Source: UBA9926 sp913064795
GTDB lineage: Bacteria > Pseudomonadota > Gammaproteobacteria > Pseudomonadales > Azotimanducaceae
NCBI GenBank assembly: GCA_045560765.1
Contig: JBJKZD010000010.1
Span: 682,001-746,000 of the forward strand
Direction: 5' to 3'
DNA length: 64,000 nt
Of this stretch, positions 29,228 through 37,874 are shown in pieces (position 1 is the first letter of the stretch; every line of letters starts with the position of its first letter). The position numbers and the translations under genes were made by a program. The notes below the pieces were generated by a model. The model was not told the origin of the DNA and made no database searches. It was given only the letters and a program-made list of their open reading frames with translations.

Positions 29228-29662
29228 ATGAAAGATTTAGATATCACAGCAGTAAACAAAATATTAAATGAAATAGTGGAATATGAAATGGCGGGGGTCG
29301 TGCGTTATGCGCACAGCTCTTTGATGGTCACTGGGCCGTTTCGGACACCGATTGTAGGGTTTTTACAAGAACAAGCGAATGAAAGTCTCGCGCATGCTTT
29401 GCAAGCAGGGGAGTTCATTACGGGATTCGATGGGCATCCAAGTCAAAAAATTTCTCAAATTAAAGAAAATAATATTCACAGCATACAACAAATTTTGCAG
29501 GAAAGCTTAGAACACGAGCAGCATGCAATTGCACTGTATAAAAAGTTGTTAGAGCAAGTTGTTGATGCAAGTGTGATGTTAGAAGAGTATGCGAGAGGGC
29601 AAATAGGGCAAGAAGAACAGCATGCTCTAGAGATCAAAAAGATGCTCAGGGATTTTGCATAG
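29228..29662 (+). CDS. Ferritin-like/bacterioferritin-family diiron protein
   Basis: A 144-residue, almost wholly helical four-helix-bundle protein. Candidate metal ligands appear in I-V-E-Y-E near residue 17, N-E-S-L-A-H near 48, L-E-H-E-Q-H near 94-97 and Q-E-E-Q-H near 126-129, which is the E...ExxH...E...ExxH order of ferritin-like proteins. It may store or detoxify iron in the cytoplasm. No haem-ligand Met is obvious, so bacterioferritin proper is uncertain. GAGGAAAGG precedes the ATG. Like the giant gene 88 bases upstream it is AT-rich and uses many AAA, ATT and TTA codons, so the two probably arrived together. Confidence 0.8.
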   Translation: MKDLDITAVNKILNEIVEYEMAGVVRYAHSSLMVTGPFRTPIVGFLQEQANESLAHALQAGEFITGFDGHPSQKISQIKENNIHSIQQILQESLEHEQHAIALYKKLLEQVVDASVMLEEYARGQIGQEEQHALEIKKMLRDFA

Positions 29663-29970
29663 TCGTATTACGTGCATGCTGGTAGCGCAAAAGATTTTCG
29701 ATATAAAAATTAATATCGGGGATTCTATATCGTCTTAAATTCGGGGTTATTGGACTTATTGTGATGGCTGTAAACGGCAAGCTGGATTTTAAGCTGACAT
29801 ACAAGCATCAAAGGAAAAATGTCCCTGAATGGTGTGCGTTATATGAAGTAGCAGAATAGCTGACCCTCAGGCAGAGAGCGATTGGGCTAGCTCTCGTTCT
29901 TGCTCTCCTAGGGTCGAGTAAAGAAGAAGGTCTGTCCACAACTGGCCGGAGAGAGGCATGTCTTTGAGCA
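29663..29970. other. Non-coding gap at the end of the AT-rich island
   Basis: The left half is AT-rich like the island, and the right half returns to the composition of the crotonase region. GAGAGC and GCTCTC near 29873-29895 form a weak inverted repeat that could end minus-strand transcripts, but no T-tract follows. No gene or RNA is recognisable. Confidence 0.4.
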
Positions 29971-30837
29971 TTACTCGGATTTGTTCTCCAGCGTATCGAG
30001 CCATTGATTAAAAACAGGCTGTCGTTTTTCGAGAAATGCCCGTCCGCCTTCTTTGGCATCTTCGTGATGGTCAGTGATCGCGGTTTTTGAGGCAATTTCA
30101 TCTAGCGCTTGCTCCCAGGTCAGCTCGGTTGCCAAATAAATGGATCGCTTGAGCATTCGCATCGCAATTTGTGGTCCGGTGGCGAGCTCAGTGGCCAAAT
30201 TCATGGCAGCCTTCATCAAAGCGTCGTCATCAACGACCTCTGTGACCAGCCCTAGATCAAGGGCATTGGCGGCGCTGACAATGCGTCGACGCATCATAAA
30301 ATCCATTGCCCTGGCTGCACCAAGTAGTCGCACGAGCAGCCACTGGCCGCCCTCATCTGGCAAAAGGCCAAACCTTAGAGTCGCGCTACCGAGCTTTGCC
30401 GATCGTGCGGCGATCCTAAAATCACAACACAGCGCAGCCGAGAATCCCGTTTGAATGGCAAATCCGTTGATCGCGGCAATGGTAAGCTTGTCGAGGTTTC
30501 GGAGTGCGGTGTTAACGCTTTGAGAAATCGTTCTTAGTCCGTTGTAGGTGCCGATTTCTCGATGATGCCCGCCGTGAATCGGAGGGACTTCAGCGCTTTT
30601 CTCACCCGCCGCGCCTTTAAGATTATCCCCCGCCCAGAAGGCATCGCCATCGCCAGTCAGAATGACTACTCGGACTAAATCATCCATTTGTATTTGAGTG
30701 AGGGCTTCAACGAGATCTCGCTTCATGGGTGCGGTTGATGCGTTCAGCGATTCTGGGCGATTGAAGGTAATAGTCACGATGCCATGCTCGTGCCCAGCGA
30801 TTGTAAAGCCACAGTAGTTGCCGGTGCGTAGACTCAT
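29971..30837 (-). CDS. Enoyl-CoA hydratase/isomerase (crotonase family)
   Basis: A 288-residue crotonase-fold protein. The two oxyanion-hole strands are visible as D-A-F-W-A-G-D-N-L near residue 75 and A-I-N-G-F-A-I-Q-T-G near 125. The acidic loop is L-P-D-E-G-G-Q near 165. It would hydrate or isomerise an enoyl-CoA in acyl or ring catabolism, and the exact substrate is unknown. I start at ATG 30837 because GGGAG lies eight bases before it; the ATG at 30852 would add five residues and lies before that site. The gene is monocistronic on the minus strand, downstream of the tRNA operon and its terminator. Confidence 0.87.
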   Translation of the reverse strand: MSLRTGNYCGFTIAGHEHGIVTITFNRPESLNASTAPMKRDLVEALTQIQMDDLVRVVILTGDGDAFWAGDNLKGAAGEKSAEVPPIHGGHHREIGTYNGLRTISQSVNTALRNLDKLTIAAINGFAIQTGFSAALCCDFRIAARSAKLGSATLRFGLLPDEGGQWLLVRLLGAARAMDFMMRRRIVSAANALDLGLVTEVVDDDALMKAAMNLATELATGPQIAMRMLKRSIYLATELTWEQALDEIASKTAITDHHEDAKEGGRAFLEKRQPVFNQWLDTLENKSE

Positions 30838-31022
30838 AAGGTTGTCTCCCATGATCGGTGTGGGGCTCGGATTCTTGTGCCCAAAGGCGCGCCCGAGCAG
30901 GGTTTAAGGTTCACCATAAACCAAGCTGATTGTGAGATGAAGGCAGGTGTAAGATCTTGGGGCTACCCGCGGACGCTTTAGGCTAAGAGATCCTAGCCTG
31001 ACCAAAACCAGTCTCCCATAAA

Positions 31023-31045
31023 AAACCCCTGACACGCAGGGGTTT
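31023..31045 (-). terminator. Rho-independent terminator of the tRNA operon
   Basis: On the minus strand AAACCCCTG (31045 down to 31037) pairs with CAGGGGTTT (31031 down to 31023) around a five-base loop, followed by further T residues. It sits just after the tRNA-Gly 3' end and closes the two-tRNA transcript. Confidence 0.85.
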
Positions 31046-31054
31046 AAAGGTGTT

Positions 31055-31130
31055 TGGAGCGGGAAACCAGGTTCGAACTGGCGACCTGTACCTTGGCAAG
31101 GTACCGCTCTACCAACTGAGCTATTCCCGC
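31055..31130 (-). tRNA. tRNA-Gly (anticodon GCC)
   Basis: The minus strand folds as a 76-nt cloverleaf. The acceptor stem GCGGGAA pairs with TTCCCGC, the D-arm carries AGCTCAGTTGGTAGAGC, the anticodon loop contains TTGCCAA with anticodon GCC, and the T-arm has GGTTCGAACC-type pairing. The discriminator is T and CCA is encoded (31057-31055). It is the second tRNA of the operon. Confidence 0.96.
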
Positions 31131-31172
31131 TTAATCTCACGATCGATCTTAACTGATCGAGGATGCTTTACA

Positions 31173-31210
31173 ACGCCATTCAGTTTGTTGGTAACTGGAT
31201 CGAATGGCGT
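31173..31210 (-). other. Hairpin that pairs the tRNA-Glu 3' end with the spacer
   Basis: ACGCCATT at the tRNA-Glu 3' end (31210-31203 on the minus strand) is complementary to AATGGCGT at 31180-31173. After a five-base bulge, CAGTT pairs with AACTG around a seven-base loop. The 13-bp stem includes the last acceptor bases and the encoded CCA, so it competes with the mature tRNA fold. This could be a processing signal or chance. Confidence 0.5.
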
Positions 31211-31280
31211 CCCCTAGGGGAGTCGAACCCCTGTTGCCAGGATGAAAACCTGGAGTCCTAGGCCTCTAGACGAAGGGGAC
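31205..31280 (-). tRNA. tRNA-Glu (anticodon TTC)
   Basis: The minus strand gives a 76-nt cloverleaf. The acceptor GTCCCCT pairs with AGGGGAC, the D-arm holds CGTCTAGAGGCC, the anticodon loop is TTTTCAT with TTC, the T-arm holds GGGGTTCGACTCCCC, the discriminator is G, and CCA is encoded at 31207-31205. It is the first gene of the operon, 75 bases before tRNA-Gly. Confidence 0.96.
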
Positions 31281-31302
31281 AAAGCACTATCGAAGAGCGC
31301 GA

Positions 31303-31331
31303 ATGATATTGATCTTGGGTCAAATCGTCAA
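31303..31331 (-). promoter_or_regulatory. Sigma-70 promoter of the tRNA operon
   Basis: On the minus strand TTGACG (31331-31326) and TATCAT (31308-31303) are separated by exactly 17 bases and lie just upstream of tRNA-Glu. The bases after the -10 are CG-rich (TCGCGC), the kind of discriminator seen at stringently controlled stable-RNA promoters. Confidence 0.8.
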
Positions 31332-31388
31332 GTCGATTTGATCCAAGATCGAAGGTTGTAGGGTTATGGACTCTGCAGCGCGACGCTT

Positions 31389-32498
31389 TTAAAAAATCAC
31401 GACGCTCCGGATACTTTTGCCCGCATGCATATAGTCAAAGGCAGTATTAATCTCTTCGAGAGGCATGGTGTAGGTGATCAATTCATCCAGTTTGATCTCA
31501 CCGCTCATATATTGATCGACCATCCCCGGCAGCTGGGTTCTGCCTTTCACCCCGCCAAAGGCTGTGCCGCGCCAGACCCTGCCGGTGACCAGCTGAAAGG
31601 GTCGAGTGCTGATTTCCTGGCCGGCACCGGCAACGCCGATAATAATGGCCTCGCCCCAGCCTTTATGACAGCACTCGAGGGCGCTGCGCATCAGATTGAC
31701 GTTGCCCACACACTCAAAGCTGTAGTCAACGCCGCCATCGGTCATATCAACAATGACCTCGGTCATGTCGGCGCTGTGTTCTTTGGGGTTCACGCAATCG
31801 GTGGCGCCGAGCATCCGGGCCATCTCAAATTTGCTGGGGTTGGTATCCACCGCGATAATTCGGCCGGCTTTGGCCATCACGGCACCTTGAATCACAGAGA
31901 GCCCGATGCCGCCGAGTCCAAAAACGGCGATGGTTGCGCCTGGCTCAACCTTGGCGGTGTTGATCACAGCGCCAATACCGGTGGTGACGCCGCAGCCGAG
32001 TAAGCACACCTTATCAAGGGGCGCGGCGGGATTAATCTTAGCCAGAGACACTTCGGCGATAACGGAGTACTCGCTAAAAGTTGATGTGCCCATGTAGTGA
32101 TAGACCGGCGAACCGTTCAGGCTAAACCGACTACTGCCATCGGGCATTAAGCCTTGGCCCTGGGTCGCGCGTACTGCGCTGCAGAGGTTGGTCTTGCCCG
32201 AGAGGCAAAACTTGCATTGGCGGCATTCTGCGGTGTAGAGCGGGATCACATGGTCGCCAACCGCGAGACTGCTCACGCCCTCGCCGACCTCCACAACAAC
32301 GCCGCCGCCTTCATGGCCCAGAATGGCAGGAAAGAGGCCCTCCGGATCATCACCAGATAAGGTGAAGGCATCGGTATGGCAGACCCCTGTCGCCTTCATT
32401 TGAACCAAGACTTCTCCGGATTTCGGGCCTTGGATGTCCACTTCGTCAATAACCAGGGGCGCTCCAGCTTTGAGTGCGATTGCGGCGCGTGCCTTCAT
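31389..32498 (-). CDS. frmA: S-(hydroxymethyl)glutathione dehydrogenase / class III alcohol dehydrogenase
   Basis: The 369-residue product matches class III zinc alcohol dehydrogenases along its whole length. Catalytic zinc ligands are C-H-T-D near residue 40 and G-H-E-G-G near 62. The structural zinc lobe has cysteines in E-C-R-Q-C-K-F-C and N-L-C, and the cofactor motif is G-L-G-G-I-G near 194. It oxidises S-hydroxymethylglutathione to S-formylglutathione, the first step of formaldehyde detoxification, and can also reduce S-nitrosoglutathione. No S-formylglutathione hydrolase gene is adjacent, which is unusual. AAGGAGA precedes the ATG. A TonB receptor gene ends 47 bases upstream on the same strand, so a shared transcript is possible. 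Confidence 0.95.
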   Translation of the reverse strand: MKARAAIALKAGAPLVIDEVDIQGPKSGEVLVQMKATGVCHTDAFTLSGDDPEGLFPAILGHEGGGVVVEVGEGVSSLAVGDHVIPLYTAECRQCKFCLSGKTNLCSAVRATQGQGLMPDGSSRFSLNGSPVYHYMGTSTFSEYSVIAEVSLAKINPAAPLDKVCLLGCGVTTGIGAVINTAKVEPGATIAVFGLGGIGLSVIQGAVMAKAGRIIAVDTNPSKFEMARMLGATDCVNPKEHSADMTEVIVDMTDGGVDYSFECVGNVNLMRSALECCHKGWGEAIIIGVAGAGQEISTRPFQLVTGRVWRGTAFGGVKGRTQLPGMVDQYMSGEIKLDELITYTMPLEEINTAFDYMHAGKSIRSVVIF

Positions 32499-32545
32499 AG
32501 TGATTCTCCTTCCGGGTTGATCTTCTCGTTCGGTGGTCTTTGCAG

Positions 32546-34618
32546 TTAATTGCGACGTCTGATGCCGATAAAGTAACTCCTAGGCTCGCCGACGAAATAT
32601 CGTTCACTGCCAAATGCAAAGTCCGCCCGCTCAGCATAATCGGTATCAAGTAGGTTCGTCACCCTGAAAAACAGAGACCATGCGGTATTGAATTGGTAGT
32701 CACCGCGCAGGTGCAGAAGATCGTGTCCGCCATAACGATTGGTGTTGTCCGGGTTGGTGAAGTAGGGGCCGATATGGCTCCATTCAAGTTCACCCGAGAG
32801 GGCCTCTGACGGCGCATAGGTCAGCTGCAGCGCGCCCATGGATCGCGGCGCCGTATCGATATCGTTTCCTTTAATTTCGGTTCGAGCGAGCGTTGGGTTG
32901 TTGTCATAGCGGTGGCTGGCGAGGGTCCAAGCGGCTGAGACCGATGTTTGATCATTTAGCGCAAAACTGGCCTCAAGCTCGAGTCCTTGATGCCGCGTCT
33001 TGCCGTTATCGACGTTGTTACGAGAGGTGTCCTGAAAAATAAAGTTATCCTTTTGCATCCGATAAACTGAGATTTGATAGCGAAAGCGATCACCGTCCCC
33101 CCGCAGTCCCAGCTCAATGTTATCCACTGACTCTGAATCAATCTCCGCAAGGGTTTGACCGTTTTGAAGCCGGTAAAGCTCAGTGGCTTGAGGCGCCCTA
33201 AAGCCCTGGCTTACCTGGCCAAAAAGAATCTGCGCGCCAAAGGCTAGGCTGAACCCACCTTTTGGGGAGACATTGGTGAAATTGTCTTTTCGGTCTCCGG
33301 GTCGGGTATACCGGCAACCGCCAAAGCCGCAAGGGGTGCCGTCGTCTTGTGTCCGCCCTGCAATCATTCGGTTATCGTAGTCGTAGCGCACTTGCTCACC
33401 GCGAAGCCCAAAACTTAGGTCGAGCCGGTCGGTCGCGGGGTAATCAAACTGGGCAAAGACCGCAGCAACATTGGCGGTGACTTCATAATCATAGTGTTTG
33501 CCCTGGGGTAGCGTTGCCACAAGAAAGGGACTGCCTTGTGTGTCTCCAGCCTGAGTTTGTTTTAAAAACCCACGGGTGTGTTCAAGATCAATCCCGATGC
33601 GCAGATAATCGGTGATTTGTGCAAGACTTTGCACGCCAAAACTGCGATGACCGTTTTCTTCGAGGGGCTGACCTGGCAAAAAATGTTGCAAAAACTGCAT
33701 GTCGGTCCAGCGAAAGTAGGGCGTGATGCGAAGCCCTGCATCAGAGTCTTGCCAGTCAGAAATGAAGCGCAGGGAGCGTACATCGCGAAAGGCTTCGGGG
33801 TTGGGGTTGGCAGTCTTAAGCGCTGCATCCCGATAAGCATCATCACCTTTTACAAACCCTGAGGTTTCTTGATTTAGGTTGGTCATGGCAAGGCTGTTCA
33901 CAACCTCGAAATTGCCCGTCTCGAGGCGGTGCTTGAGTACAAGCTTTTGTTGGTCAAATCCCGAGTCGTCTTTGTATCCGCCGTCGGTGGTCCCGGATAG
34001 GGCGGCGACCGCGTGTTCTCGGACCGCAATGTGCTTGATTCGACGATAGTCATGGGGTCCGAGCTCGAATTGGCTCATTGTGCGATCACTGCCGGGCAGT
34101 GGGGTCGTGATTTGAAGGGAGCCGTGCAGGGCATTGGAGCCATGGACTGCGCTGCCAGGGCCTTTGATGACTTCGATGCGTTCAGCCAGTTCTGAGGCGG
34201 ATTCGAAGAGTTCGTTAACGTTGCAAAATCCAGAAGCTCTGAGCGGAATGCTATCTTGGCTCATCAAAAAGGCACCGCAGCCGCCGGCCCCTGTTAAGAC
34301 GGGCGAGCGAATCGCGGTGAGATGTTCTTGTCCATTGCCGCGACTGATCCAGGTACCCGGTACGCGCTGCATGAGTTCGTTGATATGGGTTGCGCCGGTT
34401 TGCTGAATCTCCGATTCAGTCAGCAGACTGATCGACTGCTGGGCGAGACGCCATGACTGAGCGCTGCGGTTGGCCGTGACAACAATTTCCTCGACTAGGG
34501 GGGCTGAGACGCCGCTTTGCACTTGGGCACCCTCGTCGCTGGCCTTGGCGCTGAGACACGAGAAAGTTAAACTGGGGATCGCGGTGCAAAGCGCCATCGC
34601 TCTTGAGAAAGTTGTCAT
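32546..34618 (-). CDS. TonB-dependent outer-membrane receptor
   Basis: A 690-residue receptor with a signal peptide. The TonB box E-E-I-V-V-T-A-N is followed by a plug domain containing L-M-Q-R-V-P-G and I-E-V-I-K-G-P-G-S-A-V-H-G-S-N-A, then a beta-barrel ending in an aromatic-rich strand (R-S-Y-F-I-G-I). Its size is that of vitamin B12, siderophore or small-ligand receptors rather than the about 1000-residue receptors elsewhere in this window. Two Cys pairs in the plug and barrel could form disulphides. I prefer ATG 34618 over the GTG at 34627. The ligand is unknown. It is divergent from queF. Confidence 0.9.
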   Translation of the reverse strand: MTTFSRAMALCTAIPSLTFSCLSAKASDEGAQVQSGVSAPLVEEIVVTANRSAQSWRLAQQSISLLTESEIQQTGATHINELMQRVPGTWISRGNGQEHLTAIRSPVLTGAGGCGAFLMSQDSIPLRASGFCNVNELFESASELAERIEVIKGPGSAVHGSNALHGSLQITTPLPGSDRTMSQFELGPHDYRRIKHIAVREHAVAALSGTTDGGYKDDSGFDQQKLVLKHRLETGNFEVVNSLAMTNLNQETSGFVKGDDAYRDAALKTANPNPEAFRDVRSLRFISDWQDSDAGLRITPYFRWTDMQFLQHFLPGQPLEENGHRSFGVQSLAQITDYLRIGIDLEHTRGFLKQTQAGDTQGSPFLVATLPQGKHYDYEVTANVAAVFAQFDYPATDRLDLSFGLRGEQVRYDYDNRMIAGRTQDDGTPCGFGGCRYTRPGDRKDNFTNVSPKGGFSLAFGAQILFGQVSQGFRAPQATELYRLQNGQTLAEIDSESVDNIELGLRGDGDRFRYQISVYRMQKDNFIFQDTSRNNVDNGKTRHQGLELEASFALNDQTSVSAAWTLASHRYDNNPTLARTEIKGNDIDTAPRSMGALQLTYAPSEALSGELEWSHIGPYFTNPDNTNRYGGHDLLHLRGDYQFNTAWSLFFRVTNLLDTDYAERADFAFGSERYFVGEPRSYFIGIRRRN

Positions 34619-34745
34619 ATGGATCACATCAAGTTGGGTTGAAACCGAGAGCGCAAGGGTAGCGTATTTTGTGGCTTCTTGTCCTCTTTGGGGACAAGCA
34701 GGTTTCTAAAGTAATGCCATCCGCATCAGAAAATCAGGGAGACTT

Positions 34746-35562
34746 ATGAGCAAGCTGCTGCTTGGGAGTGCAACGACGGATTACGTGAATCAGTATGATC
34801 GATCGCTGCTCTTTTCCGTTTGAGCGGGAAGCCCAGCGCTCGCTGCTCGGAATCGGTCATGATGCCCTGCCGTTTGAAGGGCGCGATTTATGGAATGCCT
34901 ACGAATTTACCTATCTGATGCCCTCGGGAAAACCCACCTGCCTGGTCTTGCAAATTGAGGTGCCCGCGGCTTCAAGGCTGATCATCGAATCAAAATCCAT
35001 GAAACTGTATTTGGGCAGCTTCGCGGGCTCGAAGTTTGACGACCCTGCAAGGGTTTTGCAGGTGATAGCAGATGATCTCAGCGCTGGGGTCGGCGCTGAG
35101 GTCTTGGTGCGTGTGTGCGCTGAGGAGGACCTATCGGTCCGCAAGGCCGCCTCTGGCGTCGTGAATCTGGACGCGCTGCCGGTTGGGGTCCCGGAGGGCG
35201 GCTACGACGCTGGGCACTTAACGATTGAGGGTACCGCCGAGGCTGAGGCGGTTTTCGTCACCGATCTGTTTAGGTCTTTGTGCCCAATGACCGGACAACC
35301 CGATTATGCTCGAGTTTGGGTCCAGCTAATTGGACGTCAGCTGTCCGATGCGTCGTTGCAGCGTTACCTATTATCTTTTCGTGAACATGGTGAATTTGCC
35401 GAGCAGGTTGCCGAACGTATTTTTGTGGATATTTCAAAGTGTGCGCAACCCCGTCGATTAGGGGTGCGCACCGAGTTTACCCGTCGAGGTGGAATTGACA
35501 TCAATGCAGAGCGTCAGCAGGGTTATTCAGATTGGACTTATACTCGCCACTATCGTCAGTAG
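34746..35562 (+). CDS. queF: NADPH-dependent 7-cyano-7-deazaguanine reductase QueF (long form), frameshift near the N-terminus
   Basis: From ATG 34746, which follows GGGAG, the frame reads L-G-x-x-T-x-Y-x-x-x-Y-D-x-S-L-L and then shifts. Removing one T from TTTT at 34812-34815 joins it to the frame open to 35562, giving 271 residues, as in the E. coli-type unimodular enzyme. The NADPH-binding E-S-K-S-M-K-L-Y-L, the catalytic Cys in S-L-C-P-M-T and Asp in Q-P-D, and the F-R-E-H-G-E-F-A-E-Q segment are all present. The enzyme reduces preQ0 to preQ1 for queuosine in tRNA. Because the lost part is conserved, the ATG at 34795 alone would give a truncated protein. The base may be a sequencing error. 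Confidence 0.93.
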
Positions 35563-35653
35563 GCGCTGCGCCCAGACGAGACTGGGCCAGCCTAAGCGCT
35601 CGAAACCCGCACACCCAAAGTGAACCTCAACCAGGCATGATCTGGGCGAGCAT

Positions 35654-35698
35654 TAAATGGATAGGCGGTAAATGGACAGGCGTTAAATGGTAAAAAGA
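35654..35698. repeat. 15-nt tandem array, three copies
   Basis: Units at 35654, 35669 and 35684 share TAAATGG; the first two differ by only two bases (TAAATGGATAGGCGG type) and the third diverges after the core. The array lies in the 256-bp gap between queF and the FAH-family gene. Confidence 0.8.
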
Positions 35699-35818
35699 AG
35701 AGGGTAAGCAGGTCAGGGTAGAAAAGACGCTAGCCACCTTGATCTGTTAAGCGGGTCATTCGTTAGCAGTTCATCCAGTCTCAATAAAATTTCAATCAAC
35801 GCTCAGTAAGGGTCCATT

Positions 35819-36529
35819 ATGTCAGAACCGTATTGTTTTGAGCCACAGCCCCGGGTTTCAATTCCGGTCTCAGAGAGCGATCAGCGGTTTCCCGTGCATC
35901 GAATCTTCTGCGTCGGGCGCAATTATCATGCGCACGCAGCAGAAATGGGGGTCACCATTGATAAATCGGCCGCTCAGCCGTTTTATTTCAATAAGCATCC
36001 CAGTGCCATTATTGAAACCGGTAGCACCCTGATCTACCCCTTGGAAACGGCCAACTATCATTTCGAGATGGAGCTGGTTTTAGCCCTTGGCAGTGGTGGC
36101 TTTTGCGTCAGCCCAGAGCAGGCATCGACACTGGTGTATGGGTACGCAGCGGGGCTTGATATGACCCGCCGAGATCTGCAGCAGCGGGCGAAAGACGCCG
36201 CCCACCCCTGGGATCTTGGCAAAGACTTCGAACAAGCGGCCGTAATCGGCGCGATTCAGCGTAAGACGGAACCGCATCTCATTGATTCGGGGGGCATCAG
36301 GCTCTCGGTCAACGGGGCTGTCCGGCAACACGCAACGCTTGATCTCATGATCTGGAGCGCTGCCGAGCTGATTGCAGATCTATCGCGCTACTATGTCTTG
36401 ATGCCCGGTGATCTGATCTATACCGGTACCCCCAAAGGGGTGGGACCAGTAACCCCAGGTGATGAACTCAAGGGATCGGTCGAGGGTGTCGGGGAGGTTT
36501 GTTGTACCATTGGTAGCCCGCGGGGGTGA
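35819..36529 (+). CDS. Fumarylacetoacetate hydrolase-family protein (fumarylpyruvate hydrolase-like)
   Basis: A 236-residue FAH-fold enzyme. The metal site is read from H-F-E-M-E-L (two Glu) and the Asp in A-G-L-D-M-T. The R-I-F-C-V-G-R-N-Y and Y-T-G-T-P-K-G-V-G motifs are both typical. The length and the D-L-Q-x-x-A-K motif fit the fumarylpyruvate hydrolase subgroup, which splits a C-C bond in the gentisate route of aromatic breakdown. Oxaloacetate decarboxylase or acylpyruvase activity is equally possible. No gentisate dioxygenase is nearby. The start at 35819 has only a weak ribosome-binding site. It converges with the MFS gene 16 bases away. Confidence 0.87.
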   Translation: MSEPYCFEPQPRVSIPVSESDQRFPVHRIFCVGRNYHAHAAEMGVTIDKSAAQPFYFNKHPSAIIETGSTLIYPLETANYHFEMELVLALGSGGFCVSPEQASTLVYGYAAGLDMTRRDLQQRAKDAAHPWDLGKDFEQAAVIGAIQRKTEPHLIDSGGIRLSVNGAVRQHATLDLMIWSAAELIADLSRYYVLMPGDLIYTGTPKGVGPVTPGDELKGSVEGVGEVCCTIGSPRG

Positions 36530-36545
36530 GCGGGCTGATAGGGGC

Positions 36546-37874
36546 CTAAGGTCCGTCGTCCGCGATGGCATCGGCCTGCTTCAGTGATTCCGCATACGGG
36601 CGTCTTCCAAGCCCGAGAAAAATGACCCCAACGATGCCAAAAAATGCGGTCATCGTAATCATGGAGTATCTAACCCCCTCAGGCCCGGGGAAGATGTACT
36701 CATTAAATGCACCCGCCAAAGGTGGTCCAAACATCATGCCAAAGGCGCCGGTTAGCATGTAGACCGCTGCCACCCGAGCGCGGAGGTTAGGGGGCGTAAT
36801 CACGGGTAGCGCGCCTGCGGCAATGCCAAAGGGAGAATTGACCGCCAGCAGGGCCGGCGCATAAAACACAAAAGCCCAAAATGCGGTGGGTGCGACCTGG
36901 ATCAAAAAAATACAAGGGATAGTCACCAGCCCGCCGATCATCCCCGCAGTAATATTAGCGTCATAATGGCCGCGGTCGCGCAATCGGCTCGCGAGCCAAG
37001 CGACGCTCAGCGGGCCGAGGGGACCAAAAAATAAGAAAATCCAACCAAAGGTTTGAGAGGCTTCGGCAGCGGGCAGATTGTGGACCCGTACAAAGAAAGT
37101 GACAGACCAGAACACAAAGGCGTAACCCATCAGCACGAGAGAGACAAACCCGAGATGGTGATAGGTAATTGTTTTTGCATTGGCGCGATAAAAAGCCATT
37201 AATTGGGCGGTGTCAGAGAGCTCGCTGGGCGACCCCGGTAGCGTCTGGCGAGCGGGTTCTCGAAGCAGTAAAAACAACCCCGCTAGGATCAGCCCAGGGG
37301 CGCCGACATAGACAAACGTCTGTTGCCAGGGTTTCAGGGGGCCGATGTAGGGCAAGGTCATGGGCGCGCTGCTTTCGACGAGATTCAGCACAAACCCGCC
37401 AATGATGAAGGCCAGCCCTGTTCCGATGATCGGGCCGGTTTGGAAGATGCTGAGGGCCAGAGGTACCAGCTTTCGTGGGAAATAATCGCCGATTAAAGAG
37501 GTTGTGGCCGGCGTGAGGGTCGCCTCACCAATTCCAACACCAATCCGCGCTAAAAAGATTTGCCAGTAGCTGCGGGTTAACCCGCAGGCAATCGTGAGCA
37601 ACGACCAGAGAAAAATTCCAGCAGCGATCAAATGCTTGCGGCTGCGTCGATCGGCCAGGGTGGCGATCGGGAGGGCTGCCGCCGCATAAAAAAGTGCAAA
37701 GACGCCATAGAGCCAGCCGATTTCAGTATCGCCGACGCCAAGGTCTTCTTGCATGGGGCCGACAACAATGGCGACGACTTGCCGATCGATGAAGGCGATC
37801 AACGACGCCAGAATCAATACAAAGACGACAAACCAGGCATAGCTTCTGGGCGGATATTCTGGGGAGGCTTCCAT
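36546..37874 (-). CDS. MFS transporter (spinster-like subgroup)
   Basis: A 442-residue carrier with twelve predicted membrane spans. It has the MFS signature D-R-Q-V in span 1, L-A-D-R-R-S-R-K in the loop 2-3 region near residue 82, and G-I-G-E-A-T in span 4. The G-I-G-E-A and S-L-I-G-D-Y-F-P pair is typical of the spinster-like carriers common in marine proteobacteria and often found beside lipid or aromatic catabolic genes. The substrate is unknown. It is convergent with the FAH-family gene and divergent from the kinase-like gene, with a 279-bp gap of no visible features between them. Confidence 0.88.
   Translation of the reverse strand: MEASPEYPPRSYAWFVVFVLILASLIAFIDRQVVAIVVGPMQEDLGVGDTEIGWLYGVFALFYAAAALPIATLADRRSRKHLIAAGIFLWSLLTIACGLTRSYWQIFLARIGVGIGEATLTPATTSLIGDYFPRKLVPLALSIFQTGPIIGTGLAFIIGGFVLNLVESSAPMTLPYIGPLKPWQQTFVYVGAPGLILAGLFLLLREPARQTLPGSPSELSDTAQLMAFYRANAKTITYHHLGFVSLVLMGYAFVFWSVTFFVRVHNLPAAEASQTFGWIFLFFGPLGPLSVAWLASRLRDRGHYDANITAGMIGGLVTIPCIFLIQVAPTAFWAFVFYAPALLAVNSPFGIAAGALPVITPPNLRARVAAVYMLTGAFGMMFGPPLAGAFNEYIFPGPEGVRYSMITMTAFFGIVGVIFLGLGRRPYAESLKQADAIADDGP

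Noticed and set aside
29663..31280. tRNA-associated integration site for the AT-rich island
   Set aside because: No integrase or attachment repeat was found, and a native-looking crotonase gene separates the island from the tRNAs.
31425..32003. 192-codon plus-strand frame opposite frmA
   Set aside because: It mirrors the zinc alcohol dehydrogenase coding sequence, has no ribosome-binding site, and frmA is certain.
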